Origin: Physcomitrium patens
Lineage: Eukaryota; Streptophyta; Bryopsida; Funariales; Funariaceae
Direction of reading: 5' to 3'
DNA: 64,000 nucleotides
Assembly (NCBI RefSeq): GCF_000002425.4
Contig: NC_037257.1
Location: forward strand, 20,046,218 to 20,110,217
This document shows, piece by piece, positions 33,339 to 44,985 of the stretch. The notes under the pieces are model-generated. The model did no database searches, had not been told where the DNA came from, and saw only the letters and a program-made list of their open reading frames with translations. Positions within the stretch are counted from its first letter, which is position 1. Each line of letters starts with the position of its first letter. The position numbers were made by a program, and so were the translations under genes.

Positions 33339-33497
33339 CAAGTATCGATTGAAGATATTCCAAAATGGATGAATGAGCAGCAACAACAATTGGAACTTCG
33401 GGATGTCCAGATCTTGAAACTGGATGCTCAAGTCCATGTATTGGATGAGTATAATGAAGATCTATCAAATCAATTGAAGAAGGAGTCGATGGACTAG
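33339..33497 (+). other. Short coiled-coil-like open segment in the A1 3' spacer
   Basis: Open from 33339 to the TAG at 33495, with MNEQQQQLELRDVQILKLD and a heptad-like pattern of Leu/Val. A3 keeps a related but stop-broken version on its minus strand at about 34700-34850. The position, between pol and the 3' LTR, is where Athila-type elements may carry an extra ORF. Whether it is a protein remnant or chance cannot be decided. Confidence 0.4.
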
Positions 33498-33679
33498 AGG
33501 AAGAAGAAGAAGATGTGCAATTGGAACCAGATTTGATCGAACCTACATTCGATAATGCAACAAATGATTAATTAAGTGGGCCAGAGAAACTAGTAACTTT
33601 GTGGAGATTTGTTAGATAATTTTTAGATAGGTATCAATTGAGTGTTTGCAGAGACGCTACTTAGATAGAAGTGGGACTA

Positions 33680-34443
33680 TGTAGAATAGATATTAATTTA
33701 TTTTTGAAAGATATTGATAAAATATATTAATAGTCCATATAATAGAAAATTCAGGAAGATGGATGAGTTATTTAGTAATTAAAAGCAATTAATTACAAAA
33801 TTACAGTTAGAATCTGGAGAATCAAGGGAAAGTATATAGGAGTTGTAGAAGTTAATTAGGGTGCCATCGTTGTGATACTTGTGAGCCAAGGTAAGCTTGG
33901 TGCTACCTCTTTTCTTTTGTTTGTTATTTTCTTTGAATAAGAGGATTCAGAGTTTCTAAATATTATGAAGTGAATTATGGAATGGAAATGTGATTGGTAT
34001 TATTTGAAAAGAAGAAAGATTGAATGCTAAAATCTGATTGTAGTTCATTAGAGAGAATGAGTTTGTATTTATATGAAACACCATAATGTAAATGGCAGTT
34101 CTGTGTGAAGAATTCCAGTGATTGGAATGAGGGTAATTGTGTGCTGAAAGCTTTGAGGGCACAATATTACAATTGGAGATTATGAGGGTGAATATATTGG
34201 TGGAAATAGCAGTTATTGGTATGACTGAATTATGGTAAGGAAGAGATCGATAAGATGAAAGAGGAGATTATAGTTTCCTTGTGTGTTCATATATTGGAAA
34301 TAGAGATGATACATTCAAGAGGTAATTGATTGTGTGACCCTAACATGAATGCTTAAGCAATTAGTCATTTCTTGTGTTCTAATCTCCCTCTACGGATTTA
34401 TTTCCATTAGATTAATTTGGAATAAGTAAAACGAACAATCACA
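33680..34443 (+). repeat. A1 3' LTR (764 bp)
   Basis: TGTAGAATAG... to ...AACAATCACA, identical in length to the 5' LTR. A purine-rich TAGAAGTGGGA lies just upstream as polypurine tract. Followed by ATGGA, the target duplication, and then by the remaining 54 bp of the A3 LTR. Confidence 0.93.
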
Positions 34444-35028
34444 ATGGACTATTAGTATATTTTACTAATATCTTACAAAAACAAACTAATGTCTATTCTA
34501 CATACCCTCACTTCTATTTGTGAAGCATCCTCGCAAATATACAATTGTTACCTGCCTAAAAACTACTTAATCATACTCTACAAAATTACTATTTCTTCTA
34601 GTCCACCCGATTGATCACTTGCGGCATTAACCATTGTTCGTTCCTACGATTCTGGTTCTAATTGCAAATCTTCCTCGTCCTCCAATCCATCCATCGACTC
34701 CTTCCTCAACTCGATTGAGATACTTTATTATACTCATGGACTTGAGCCTCTAGTTTGAAGATCTGGGCATCACGGAGTTCCAACTCATGTTGCTGCTGAT
34801 TTATTCATTCTGGAACATCTTCGATCGACACTTGTGACTGGCTCCTCATTTTTAACTCTTAATTGGAACTATTATTCTTGAATATGCAAGAAACATAAAA
34901 AAATGGCACTCCAATTAACTCAAAATAATACCACAGAATGACTTTAACTGGTGCCCTACTCCTATTCTTTTACTATCTAGTCATAATGACAACATATTAC
35001 CTATATTTTCTGTGAAAGGTAATGGAAA

Positions 35029-35781
35029 TTAATCTTTCTTAGTGGCCGCATTAAGTTTCCAAAAATCTTGATAAATATGAATTTTTCCATTTTTTTTTGG
35101 CACTATGACGATTGGAGAAATCCACTCACTATTTGGTATTGGATAAATAAAACCAATTGCAAGAAACTTGTCTAATTCTCCCTTCACCATGAGGGAATAT
35201 TTAGGATTAAGGTGATGTTGCCTCTGCCGTACGTGTTTAGCATTCTCCCCTAAAATAATATCATACTCACAGACTTCAGCGAAGATATCTTTAAAGTCAT
35301 CATAAGTCCAAGCAAAAGTTGTTTTATGATGCAAGAAAAATTCTATCCAACAGATCAATTCATGCTCTTTAATACCTTTATAGACCTTAATTATCCGAGA
35401 TTTTGCTGTAGTCGCCAAGTTGATAGTTTGACATAAAGGTACAGCAGCAATATTCTGTTTCAACTCTCGCGATGGTTTAAAATCAGTCGATAAGTCTAAC
35501 ATGTGCAAAGTACTGAATCTTGCATCTAAAGCACTCACATGGTGCACATCATACTTAGTCATCCAATCAATACTAACTTTAGCAGAGATTTCTGAATTTG
35601 CCGGATATATCAAATATTCCCTCAGACCTCCACATTGGTACACCACTGTAGGGTGTTGCGCTGCCTCCACGGGTGCCTTCATAATTGGTATCACTGCATA
35701 ATCATTGGAGCTAAGCTCATCGTCCAACATGAATTCAGATGCTGGGAATTGAGACTCCCCGTGATAGTGTACTAGGTACAT
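35029..35781 (-). pseudogene. A3 protease-RT fragment
   Basis: 250 residues parallel to A1 32380-33135 and to A2: GESQFPASEFMLDDELSS, then a linker, PIVIVPKKNGKIHIYQDFW and KLNAATKKD. Behind this, about 35028 down to 34980, the sequence passes through FPLPF into the same spacer as in A1 (deletion junction). This frame is longer than the corresponding parts of A1, which carries more stops. Confidence 0.85.
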
Positions 35782-36194
35782 TTATAACACCATTTTGTCT
35801 CTACCCTTATCAATTGTCAAAGTATCCCAATTCCAATCGTTCTTGGCCTTCGCTTGGTACTTTCAATCGCCATGACTCAAACGCTTATAGGTCTTAACCG
35901 TCAATGCGACTCTCTAGTATACGAGAAACACTAAAATGAAACACAAATAAGCAACAATAGAATATAACACCACAGAATAACCCTTAATAAGAGCCCCACT
36001 CCTATTCTATTACCTAGTGATGAGAACGACAATATGGTACCCATACTGTCCATTTCTCATTTTCTTTGCATCTGATACAATAGTGATAACTAAATATCCT
36101 TGCAACCGCCTCTACGCCTTATACCATAATTAGATCCCTCCTGAGTCCATTTGAAGTCCCCTCCCCTCAAATGAAATAAAACTCGTCTCGAGTT

Positions 36195-36386
36195 TTAGGT
36201 ATTATATAACCGTAAATAATTTCCATTAATGCGAGTACTGAAATGATGGCCTGTGAAATCCTCCAATTGAACAGAGCCATTGGAAAATCCTTCAATTACG
36301 CGATATGGCCCATGCCAGCGAACTTGAAATTTTTTCAAAAAATTATTGAATCGACTGTCATACAGCAATATCAAATCATTGGACAT
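36195..36386 (-). pseudogene. A2 integrase C-terminal tail
   Basis: Reads LLYDSRFNNFLKKFQVRWHGPYRVIEG, the typical end of a Gypsy integrase (GPY/F module: WHGPYRV), then LEDFTGHHFSTRINGNYL. It follows directly on the RNase H fragment, so the zinc domain and catalytic core are absent. Confidence 0.83.
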
Positions 36387-36474
36387 AAAACACTTTGGCC
36401 GCAGTTTACTATCATAGTAACTCTTCCTCTATTTTTGAGTGGCTTCTATATGGAATAGAGCGACAGCCCGTATT

Positions 36475-37014
36475 TCATCCAATTCCTCCAATTTCATCAA
36501 TCGAGTATATCATACTCAATGCCTCTCGTTCAGTAGTAGTATAGTTGCGTTTGACAGCCACTAATTGTCGACTGGTATAATATATAGGATGATCTAATCC
36601 CTTATCATCCATCTGGCTTAACATCGAACCAATAGTAGCATTGGATGTATCAACATACACATGAAATGGCTTTGTCCAACAAGGAGCCACCAATATTGGT
36701 GCAGAGACCAATTTTGACTTTAAGACCTCGAAGGCTACGGTACACTCCTTGGTCCAAAGGGGACTAGTACCATTGGACGGAGGTTTCTTCAGTAAGTTCG
36801 TTAAAGGTTGACAAATAACCGCAAACAAACTTATAAATCGTCGATAATAATTTTCATGACTAACGAATCCTCGAACATCGGAGATTGTCTCCAATCTGGG
36901 CAAGTTCATGATATGCTGCACTTTGTCAAGATCCGTAGCAATACCACGACTGGAAATAATATGGTCTAATAATTTTCTAGACGGAACACCAAATTGGTAC
37001 TTCTTTGAATTCAA
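36475..37014 (-). pseudogene. A2 RT end and RNase H, truncated
   Basis: 179 residues: KLLDHIISSRGIATD and FVSHENYYRRFI (RT thumb), then WTKECTVAFEVLKSKL, HVYVDTSNATIGSML and HPIYYTSRQL (RNase H start). The frame ends at a break near 36480 behind YSIDE, where sequence coding for ELDEIRAVALFHIEATQ of the integrase tail joins on. Confidence 0.85.
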
Positions 37015-37035
37015 CGATATCCCAAATTTGGCACA

Positions 37036-37344
37036 CTAAGCCAAACATTTGCCTAAACGATGAAGATGATCTTGTTTGGTACTGAATGTACAAAAGTCAT
37101 CTAAAAAGATTTCCATAAACATTCGGAGATAGTCTTGAAAAGCCTGAGTCATCACGCATTGGAATATGGCTGGGGCATTACATAACCTAAAAGGCATCAC
37201 GCAATAAGCAAATGTGCTCCAATCCATAGTAAAGGTTGTCTTGAGCTGGTCTTCTTTTACAATTTGAACTTGATTATACCCAGAGAAACCATCGAGAAAC
37301 GAATAGCATTCGTGACCGGCGACGGCATCCAATATACTATCCAT
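37036..37344 (-). pseudogene. A2 RT palm domain
   Basis: Contains FLDGFSGYNQV (first catalytic Asp region), MPFRLCNAPAIFQ (usually MPFGLCNAPATFQ) and FLDDFCTFS with the catalytic FLDD, the variant common in the Athila/Tat branch. A TAA just behind KCLA separates it from the next frame. Confidence 0.87.
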
Positions 37345-37407
37345 GAATGGTAACGGAAAGTAATCTTTCTTGGTGGCTGCATTAAGTTTCCAAAAATCTT
37401 GACAAAT

Positions 37408-38601
37408 TCAGATTTTTTCGTTCTTTTTTGGTACCATCACAATTGGAGAAATCCACTCACTATTCGGTACCGGGTAAATGAAACCCACCTCAAGAAGCTT
37501 GTCCAATTCTTCCTTCACCATAAGGAAATATTTAGGATTAAGGCAATGGTGCCTCTGGCGTACCGATTTAGCGTTTTCTTCCAATATGATACGATGTTCA
37601 CAGACATCAGTGGGGATACCTTGTAGATCATCATAAGTCCAAGCAAAAGCAGATTTATGATGTAAGAAAAAGTCTGTCCAACAGGTCAATTCTTGTTCCT
37701 TAATACCTTCGTAGACCTTAATTAGCCGAGGTTCGGCCGTGGTCACTAAGTTAATAGTTTGACATACAGGTTCAGCAACAATACTCTGTTTCAATTCCCG
37801 CAGTGATTTAAAGTTACTCGGTATGTCCAACATATGTGAAGTAACGAATCCCATCTCGAGGGCACTAACATGGTGCACATCGTGCGGAGGTTTCCAGTCA
37901 ATACTAACATAAGCAGAGTTTTCCGAATCCTTCGGGTATATCAAGTACTCTCCCAGACCTCCACATTGGTACACCACCTCAGGGTGCTGTGTTGCCTCCA
38001 CATTGGCCTTTGTACTCGGTACTTTTGGGTCATCCTCAGAGCTAAGCTCTTCGTCCGACCTCAATTCAGATACTAGCAACTGAGACTCCTCGTGATAGCA
38101 TACTGGGTACATTTGTAACACCATTTTATCTACGCCCTTACCAATTTTCAAAGTACCTCGACCCCAATCGTTCTTCGCCTTTGCTTGATATAGCCAAGGT
38201 CGTTCCAATAAAATAGGGTACGATAAAGTTGAATGTTGTAAGCGAAAGACAATGTAGTCAATTTCATATGCAATACCTGCAATTATAGTTTGAATACTCC
38301 GTAAAATATCCATTGGCTTAACTCGGCTATGATCTGCCATCCGTAATACCAATGTCGTGGGGACTAATTGTTCCAGATCTAAAGCATCCATTGTATTAGC
38401 GTTCATTAAATTGATGCTGGAACCTCCATCTACCTGGACGCTAAAGATCAGAACACCATCAATCGAAACATCAATGGTTGCTGCACCTGGATCAAGGTTC
38501 AAACTAACTTCACAAACTTCCATATTATGATGTCGATGTCTTATTAGGGATGAATTCAAGGTGGAACGACACTCTAGTACGACTGCTAGAAGTTGCTTCA
38601 T
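37408..38601 (-). pseudogene. A2 protease and RT N-terminus (397-residue frame)
   Basis: The longest open family A frame. Protease motif VDGGSSINLMN near residue 57, LVLRMADHSRVKPMD, ILLERPWLYQ, then an acidic linker and the RT start VGFIYPVPNSEWISP and VPKKNEKI. Together with the RT palm frame it defines the pol order protease-RT-RNase H-integrase. Confidence 0.87.
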
Positions 38602-38820
38602 AGAAATTGAAGGTCAAATAGCATCCAAATCTTTTAAAATGTCATAGGATTCCATATTTAGGATAATTCCCAATGCCCTCTTCCATTTCATGGGTTTGAG
38701 TTTAACTCCGTGAGGTAAATTATTCTGAAGCCCTGGACTTGAAATTGGAGCAGCAGCTTGAGCTTCCTTGGGACTACCTTTCTGAAGGAGATCTTTCAAT
38801 GGATATGATGTTTCTTGGAA

Positions 38821-40957
38821 CTACGGTGGAAACAGACCGACTCGAGACGAAACTGAAGACTCCGTAATTGGGACCTCATTGGGCTTCGCAACCAAATCAG
38901 GGCTCAAGTCTTTTCCAGTATTAGGACCTGAATGGGATGGATCCATAATTGGGTGTGATTGGCCCTTCCCTTTTTGCTGACTCCTAGTAAGAATGGTATG
39001 GACACATTCCATCCGATTTACAGAAGAGTCTTGAGGACCTCGATTTATCCCCTCTATTTTTTCCTGGACTCTAGATCTGCTGATCCCGATTATTGAAATT
39101 GAATGGAGCATTACATTGCTGATAAGTATGCCCTGATTGCTTGCAATTCCCACAAACTGGCGCATAATCGTCAATGGCTCTTGGATTGGAACATTTATTG
39201 GCATAATGACCAATCTGTCTACAACAGAAACAACGCAATGGCCTTTTTGCACCCCCATCAGGCATATTGGGTGTCTCCATCAGTATATACCTACTAGGTT
39301 TGTTCCATGTAGATTGAGAAAATGATCCTGGTTGTCCCGGTTGTACTTGGTTCAATGGCATCGATGGAGCATATGGCTGATATCCATGCTGCTCCTTACC
39401 ATAGTTTTGAGGATTTGATGCAGACCCCTGATTATAAGTGGAATTTTGAAAATGATTGACTGCTCGATTTTATCGGTTAGATTGATTTCCATGCCATCCA
39501 AACGTATGTCCTGTTTGAACTTGATTGACATCCCATGGAGTTGGTGGAATCATGGTCAGATTACTGAATTGTTGTTGTCTTTGCAAATTCCAACAATTAG
39601 CAATTAAATGCTTCCCTCTACAAAATGTACATTTACCCAACACTTCTGAAGGTGACGGGTATTCCGTTACCAAATGACCGTGGCCTTGACAATTACTGCA
39701 CCATACATTGGTCCTAGTATTGGTTGGCTTTTGCCTCTTCTCCTTATCTTTGGCCATATTAACGGCCATTTCTTCTATCTTCTTTGTCAAGTTTAATAAC
39801 AAGGCTTCATTGGAATCTTTTGAAGCTGGTATTATTTTTTTTTTTCCCAAAGTTGACTCTTGTATTTGATATAGAAAATATGGAGCATATGCTGTTGTGA
39901 CTTGCAGTGGTAAAGCTTGCAATGGGGTAACATTAACTGGCGCTTGAGTATTGGCACTTGAATGGGCCACTATTTCGATCATCTGTAGATAACTACCCAC
40001 TGATCCGTTCAAAGCCGGATATTGATAATTGCTTTGAACTGGTATCATTGTGGCACTCGCAGTTAAAAACTGATCATAATGGCATTCCTCCCAAACCTTG
40101 GCTCTATCAAGGGATGCAGATACCGTAACTGGTTGAGCTTCTTTTACAAATATTTTTAGCTCTGGTGGGTACAAACCATTTATTAATATAGATAATATAA
40201 ATGCCTCCGGCATTTGGTGGTTTGGCCACTTACTAAGTGTATCAGCCACTCGGCCATAGTACGATTCTACCGCCTCTCCTAGGATCATTTTGCTGTTCAT
40301 TAACCTTCCTCGAAGATGGTCTTCAAAACCAATTGGTCAAAAATGGGTCAAAAATACATTCTTCAATGCTTCCCAGTTCGAAAATTGACCAACTAGTTGA
40401 CGGTTATACCATTCAAACGCTATATCCTTTAAGGTTGCTGGCAACCATCGTAATCAAATATCCTCGGTTCTTCCATTATTGGCGACACATGCTGTCAAAA
40501 ACTGCGATAAATGTTGATCTGAATCGGTACCCAGAAAGCCCCTAAAGATAGGTAATGGAGTCACGTTAGTTGTGCGATCACTCACAATACCCATTTGTAC
40601 TGCTATGGGAACCGCTGGACCTCCCGTTGTCATTGAATTTGACAATGTGACACTTAATCGTTTGTTAATATAGTCTGCGTCTCTCCCAAATATATTTACC
40701 AAACTTTCCACCCTACTCAATTTACTATTATTATCCTTGAACAAGTTTATTGGTTGAATAGGAGGTGAGAATGACGGATTTTGAAATACACAGAATTGGC
40801 CATTATTGACCAATAACTTATGCCACTCTATAGAACCAGTTTTGATGGAATCGGCAATTTCCGCTATTGGAAACGTACCCAATGGAGTATCCAACTCTTC
40901 TGTGATTCCTCTACTTTTAGTTAACGATCTCAAAAGAAACCTTGGCTTATTAACCAA
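38821..40957 (-). pseudogene. A2 gag with four zinc knuckles, broken
   Basis: Frames 40454-40957 (N-terminus), 39470-40300 (capsid region and first knuckles) and 39071-39361 (last knuckles). The knuckles appear in two pairs: CSNCQGHGHLVTEY (last Cys changed to Tyr) with CTFCRGKHLIANC, and CFCCRQIGHYANKC with CGNCKQSGHTYQQC. The last two fit CX2CX4HX4C. The zinc-knuckle/linker region is the part shared with the D-family LTR. Confidence 0.85.
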
Positions 40958-41300
40958 ATTTTTTGCAAGTGCTCTTGGTAATTTCTCTAACGGTATATAC
41001 TTCTGAAATATTAGATGTCGATTAGCTTCTAGGTATGCTCAAATATGACGACAGGCATGCAACCATGGCTTAATCCAGCTTTGTCTATGATTCCTTTTTA
41101 ACTTTCTTTGTTGCTCGTTTTGCAACAAATTTCTTGCTTACGATCTCTCTATTCTTTCTCTTGACTGCCGTATTTTTTTTACTGTTAAGTTCTCATTCCC
41201 AATAACCATACTCTTTCATTATATTCTTCTACGACTGCTACCTATTTCCCATCTACTTCAACCGGCAGTTAATACCTAACACTCTATGCTATTATCAATT

Positions 41301-41318
41301 TCCCCGACAGTGGCGCCA
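41301..41318 (-). other. A2 primer-binding site, tRNA-Asp
   Basis: The plus strand reads TCCCCGACAGTGGCGCCA, three bases left of the LTR. It has two changes from the tRNA-Asp 3' end and is the counterpart of the A1 site. Confidence 0.83.
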
Positions 41319-41321
41319 AAA

Positions 41322-42092
41322 TGTGATTGTCGTTTTACTTACTCTAACTAATCTAATCAGAATAAACCTCTAAAGGAGAATTCGAACACAGGGAAAGAAT
41401 ACCGCATGAGCTTACACGTTACGATCACACAATTAACTGTATTCCGTACTACTTAAAATAGCGAAGAAACACTACAAGACTTTTTCCTGCTAATGAAACC
41501 CTTTCATTAACCGATAACCACTAAATGCAATTTTCACTCTCTCAAAAGTCCACACAAAATACATAAATTCCATCCGACACCAGGAATAATCAATCTTACT
41601 CAATTAATCTGGCTTTACACAATTTCTGTTTTTTCAGATTTCCTCGGTCCGAACACACACAATTTTCAATTAACCACGATTATAATCTTCCAGTTATAAC
41701 CAATCTTCACAGAATCTGATAACAACTTCCAAATTTCTCTCCTTCAATCACACAATACCTCAGTTATACATCCAATATCTCATAAATCATTTCCCTGATT
41801 TTTTCCACGAATTCTTTTCATAGTATTCAGAACTTTAAACAATAAAACAATAAAAAATAAGAGACAGCACCAAGCTTATCCCAGCTCATACTATCACAGT
41901 CTGGCCCTTACTTCCTCTCTCCCATCCTCCTTATGCTACCACGAGATATCAACTACTACATCTCTAATGAAAACTGCTTTTTCTAACTATTCATCCATTT
42001 TACCTACTGAACTACCTTTTCAATAGTCATCTATCCCTTTTTACACTATAAACTAAGTATCTACAATTCAGCAAATAACTACTTATTCTACA
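41322..42092 (-). repeat. A2 5' LTR (771 bp)
   Basis: Plus strand TGTGATTGTCG... to ...TTATTCTACA, the reverse of the A1 LTR, with an almost identical length. Beyond its right end A4 sequence starts with GTATA; the partner duplication was lost with the 3' end. Confidence 0.88.
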
Positions 42093-42660
42093 GTATAGTT
42101 TTGCAGTGCTTGATTTTATACTTCGCTATTAATGCTTCAATTGTTGCATTAATAAAATGTGTTCCGCGATCACTAATCAATTCCTTCGGAAAGCCAAAAC
42201 AAGTGATAATATTTTCATATAAAAATATTGCTATAGTATTGGCATTATCAGTTTTCGTTGCCATGGCCTCCATCCATTTGGTGACAAAATCAATGGCTAT
42301 TAGAATATAACATTTGTATCTATTTCAAGAGGCAGGTGCAATGGGTCCTACAAAGCCAATACCTCATTTTTCGAATGGTACCTGTGCCAAAATTGGTACC
42401 AATGGCAGTGCACAAGTTCCAATAGGGTGACCAATTCGTTGACAAGGATCACAATGAAAAACATATTGGTGTACATCCGAAAACATTGTTGGCCACCAAT
42501 ATCCAGCCATTAAAGCCTTACATGCAGTACTATCACCCGCAAAATGTCCTCCACAATTGTCCAAATGACATCCTTCCAAAATTATACAAACTTCACTTTG
42601 AAAGATGCAATGGCATAAAATTCCATCTTGCCTTTGTTTGTACAAGGCATCTCCAATCAT
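42088..42660 (-). pseudogene. A4 integrase zinc domain and start of core
   Basis: 42364-42660 contains HLDNCGGHFAGDSTACKAL and HCDPCQRIG, the HHCC zinc-binding domain (H...H...C..C). 42088-42273 contains FLYENIITCFGFPKELISDRGTHF with the second catalytic Asp (SDRG). The last residues, up to the Glu, are missing because A2 is inserted here. Confidence 0.83.
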
Positions 42661-43141
42661 GGTATACAGTGCACTTTTTAAAATCAGACGTTTCTTTAAT
42701 TTTTCATTATAAGAAATTAAAAAATTCTAAAATGTTAGATATTGGATCAATTTATCATATTCGAGTGTAATGACATCTATTGCAAATAGTTGTGTGTCCA
42801 AAAGAGGATCGTTTAGCGGCTCATTATGTAATATATTAGATAAACGAGATAAGTGATCCGCATTGGCATATTTCTTGTCGGATCAAACGTTAATCGTAAA
42901 GTTAAATTCTTCAAGAAGTAACATCCATCGAGCAATTTATCCACTCAATTGAGGTTTATTTATCATATACTTAAGTGCATCATGATCAACGTGGAACACA
43001 AATGAGTATCCAAGTAGATAGTGGCAGAATTTTTGTACAGTGTAGATTATTTCGAGGGCTTCTCGCTCAGTAGTATTATAATTTTGTTCTGTAGCAACGA
43101 ATTATCGGCTCGCATAATATATGGGATGATCTAATCTTTTT

Positions 43142-43399
43142 TCATCCTTTTGACTGAGAATGGATAAAATAGCAATATTGAATGTGTCCAAACATATGAG
43201 TAACTTTATCAGGGTCCATAGTGATATCTTCAACAAAGATAATATGTCCCAATAGCTTCTCCGATGATATGCCAAATTGACACTTTTCTAAATTTAGATA
43301 TATTCCATACTTGTCACATTGATTCAAACAATTATCCAGACATGCTAGATGTTTAGTTGTTGTGCTAGAGGTGTAAAAATTATCCAGAAATATCTCCAT
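43142..43399 (-). pseudogene. A4 RT thumb region
   Basis: Reads MEIFLDNFYTSSTTTKHL, where the catalytic FLDD has become FLDN, and then FGISSEKLLGHIIFVEDI. The RT part in front of it is separated by the Copia-2 insertion and continues at 49210. RNase H remnants follow at about 42670-43130 without a long frame. Confidence 0.8.
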
Positions 43400-43559
43400 T
43401 GATAAACGTAGGTAATCTTAAAATACTTGTATCATTACTCATTGAAAAGTAGTCGGGGCATTACATAACCTCAATGGCATTACTTTATGGATGAATGTAC
43501 CTCAATCTATGATAAACGTAGTCTTCAACAGATCCTCTTTGATAATTTTAATTAGATTA

Positions 43560-44052
43560 TATTAAGAAAACAAGTACTTAGAAGACACAGTACTTAGCAT
43601 CAGCAAGGTTGCACACAAAAAGAGTATGGAGTAAGATATCTCTCACTTCCAACACCCATTACTTATAAGTGGTAGTTGCTACCCTAAAAGACAATGTCCA
43701 CTCTTTGACTTTTACACACATGGCCCTAGGATCCTTTTGGCATCTCACGAGTCCGAAGAGTATCCTATGTCCAATACTAATTATTCTTACGTCTAATACA
43801 CATGCTCTTAGGATCCTTTGGCATCTCACAAACTTCGAGGGTATCCTATGACACATACTAATGACTCATACTTAGTCTTTGGATATTCCCTTATTAATAC
43901 TTTATCCTTTTGACTTTGACTCTTGGTGCATGACTTTGTCCTATATCCATTGGATGCCCTTACCATATACCAAGAATCAAACCTTTGACCACTAACAACT
44001 TACCTAAGGTAATATCCTATATAAGATAATATTTTCTACTTTTACTTTAATA
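43560..44052 (-). repeat. Copia-2 3' LTR
   Basis: Plus strand TATTAAGAAAAC... to ...ACTTTAATA. The ends form an inverted repeat TATTAA/TTAATA instead of the usual TG/CA. A polypurine tract (sense AAAGTGGAAG, 44053-44062) adjoins it. Confidence 0.93.
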
Positions 44053-44070
44053 CTTCCACTTTGCTATTGG

Positions 44071-44838
44071 TCAAATGCCTTTTAAGCCTAATACCTTTGT
44101 CAACATGTGGTATCTATCCTTTATTAATACCTTTGTCAATAAATCAGCAAGCATGTCCTCCGTTGCACAATACTTCACATCAATCACTTCCATTTCAATC
44201 TTCTTTCTTATAAAGTGATGTTGAATGTCAATGTGCTTGGTCCTTGAATGATATTTTGGATTCTTTGTAAATGCGAGACATCCTTGATTATCACACTCCA
44301 TTAAAGTTGCTTCCATTTCCACATCTCCAATGTCCTCCAAAAGTTATCTTAACCATATTGCTTCCATTGCACCATGGCTTGTTGTCATGTACTCCACCTC
44401 TATTGTTGACCTTGCAATTGTTGGTTGTCTCTTGCAATTCCATGAAATTACTCCCACTCCAATAAAGAATACATACTCCATTGTTGATCTTCTATCATTT
44501 GCATCTTAAGCCCAATCTGCATCACAATAACCATGCAAACTAATGTTATCACCTCCAAGGCATAATTTGAAGTTCAAAGTACCTTTTAAGTACCTCATGA
44601 TTCTTTTGATGGTTGTCCAATGGATTGGTCCAGCCCTTGACATGTATTGACTCACAACACTCATTGCATATGCAAGATCCACCCTTGTGCCAACCATTGC
44701 ATACGTAAGTGAGCCCTTTGCTGTCTTGTATGGAACACCTTGTATTTGACCTTCAACTTCAGCAAACTCTTCATCCGTGAGCTTCATCAACTTCAAGTTT
44801 ACTTCCAATGGTGTTCCAATAGGCTTACACTCCTCCAT
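44071..44838 (-). pseudogene. Copia-2 RNase H
   Basis: Frames 44506-44838 (KPIGTPLEVNLKLMKLTDEE, GVPYKTAKGSLTYAM, GYCDADWA) and 44071-44340 (ATLMECDNQGCLAFTKNPKY, SRTKHIDIQHHFIRKKI, ADLLTKVL) form the typical Copia RNase H end with its Asp-containing motifs. A stop behind DADWA and a gap to the second frame break it. Confidence 0.88.
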
Positions 44839-44985
44839 ATTGAATCATTTTAATACTTCTTCAATGTACTTATTTGGGCTCATTGTAATGGTCTTCTTAG
44901 CACGATCTCTTATAAACTCCACTCCTAAACAATAGTGAAGCTCTCCCAAATCACTCATTTCATACTTCTTTTCTAACTTTACCTT

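Larger units (their letters stand above)
22366..34443 (+). mobile_element. A1: Gypsy family A, Athila-like, internally deleted; contains L1, L2 and B1
   Basis: A complete insertion in the A3 LTR: LTRs 22366-23129 and 33680-34443 (764 bp each), target duplication ATGGA at 22361-22365 and 34444-34448, tRNA-Asp primer site. Own sequence is 22366-25694 and 31692-34443; the rest is younger insertions. The internal part encodes gag, protease and the start of RT; RT core, RNase H and integrase are missing through a clean deletion shared with A3. A primer site of this type, long LTRs and the FLDDF-type RT of A2 suggest the Athila/Tat branch; that placement is inference. Confidence 0.9.
21656..35861 (-). 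mobile_element. A3: Gypsy family A deletion derivative (3' half), split by A1
   Basis: Minus-strand element. Its 3' LTR is 21656-22365 plus 34449-34502, which rejoin to exactly 764 bp, the LTR length of A1. Internal sequence runs from 34503 to about 35861 and holds a polypurine tract, a 3' spacer, and a protease-to-RT frame. Most of RT, RNase H and integrase are missing through the same deletion as in A1. The 5' half is lost: at about 35857-35862 the sequence changes into the 3' region of A2. A3 was inserted into relic E. Confidence 0.8.
35862..42092 (-). mobile_element. A2: Gypsy family A, 5' LTR to integrase tail, truncated at its 3' end
   Basis: Minus-strand element with 5' LTR (41322-42092), tRNA-Asp primer site, gag, protease, RT, part of RNase H and the integrase C-terminus, then 3' spacer down to about 35862, where it is fused to A3. 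It sits inside the integrase gene of A4. RNase H end and integrase core are missing by a separate deletion near 36480. It is the best source for the family A coding sequence and keeps the region deleted in A1 and A3 on both sides of the junction repeats. Confidence 0.85.

Noticed and set aside
43659-43856. Overlapping frames on both strands inside the Copia-2 LTR
   Set aside because: They are LTR sequence and occur with differences in the other LTR; LTRs of this type do not code for protein.
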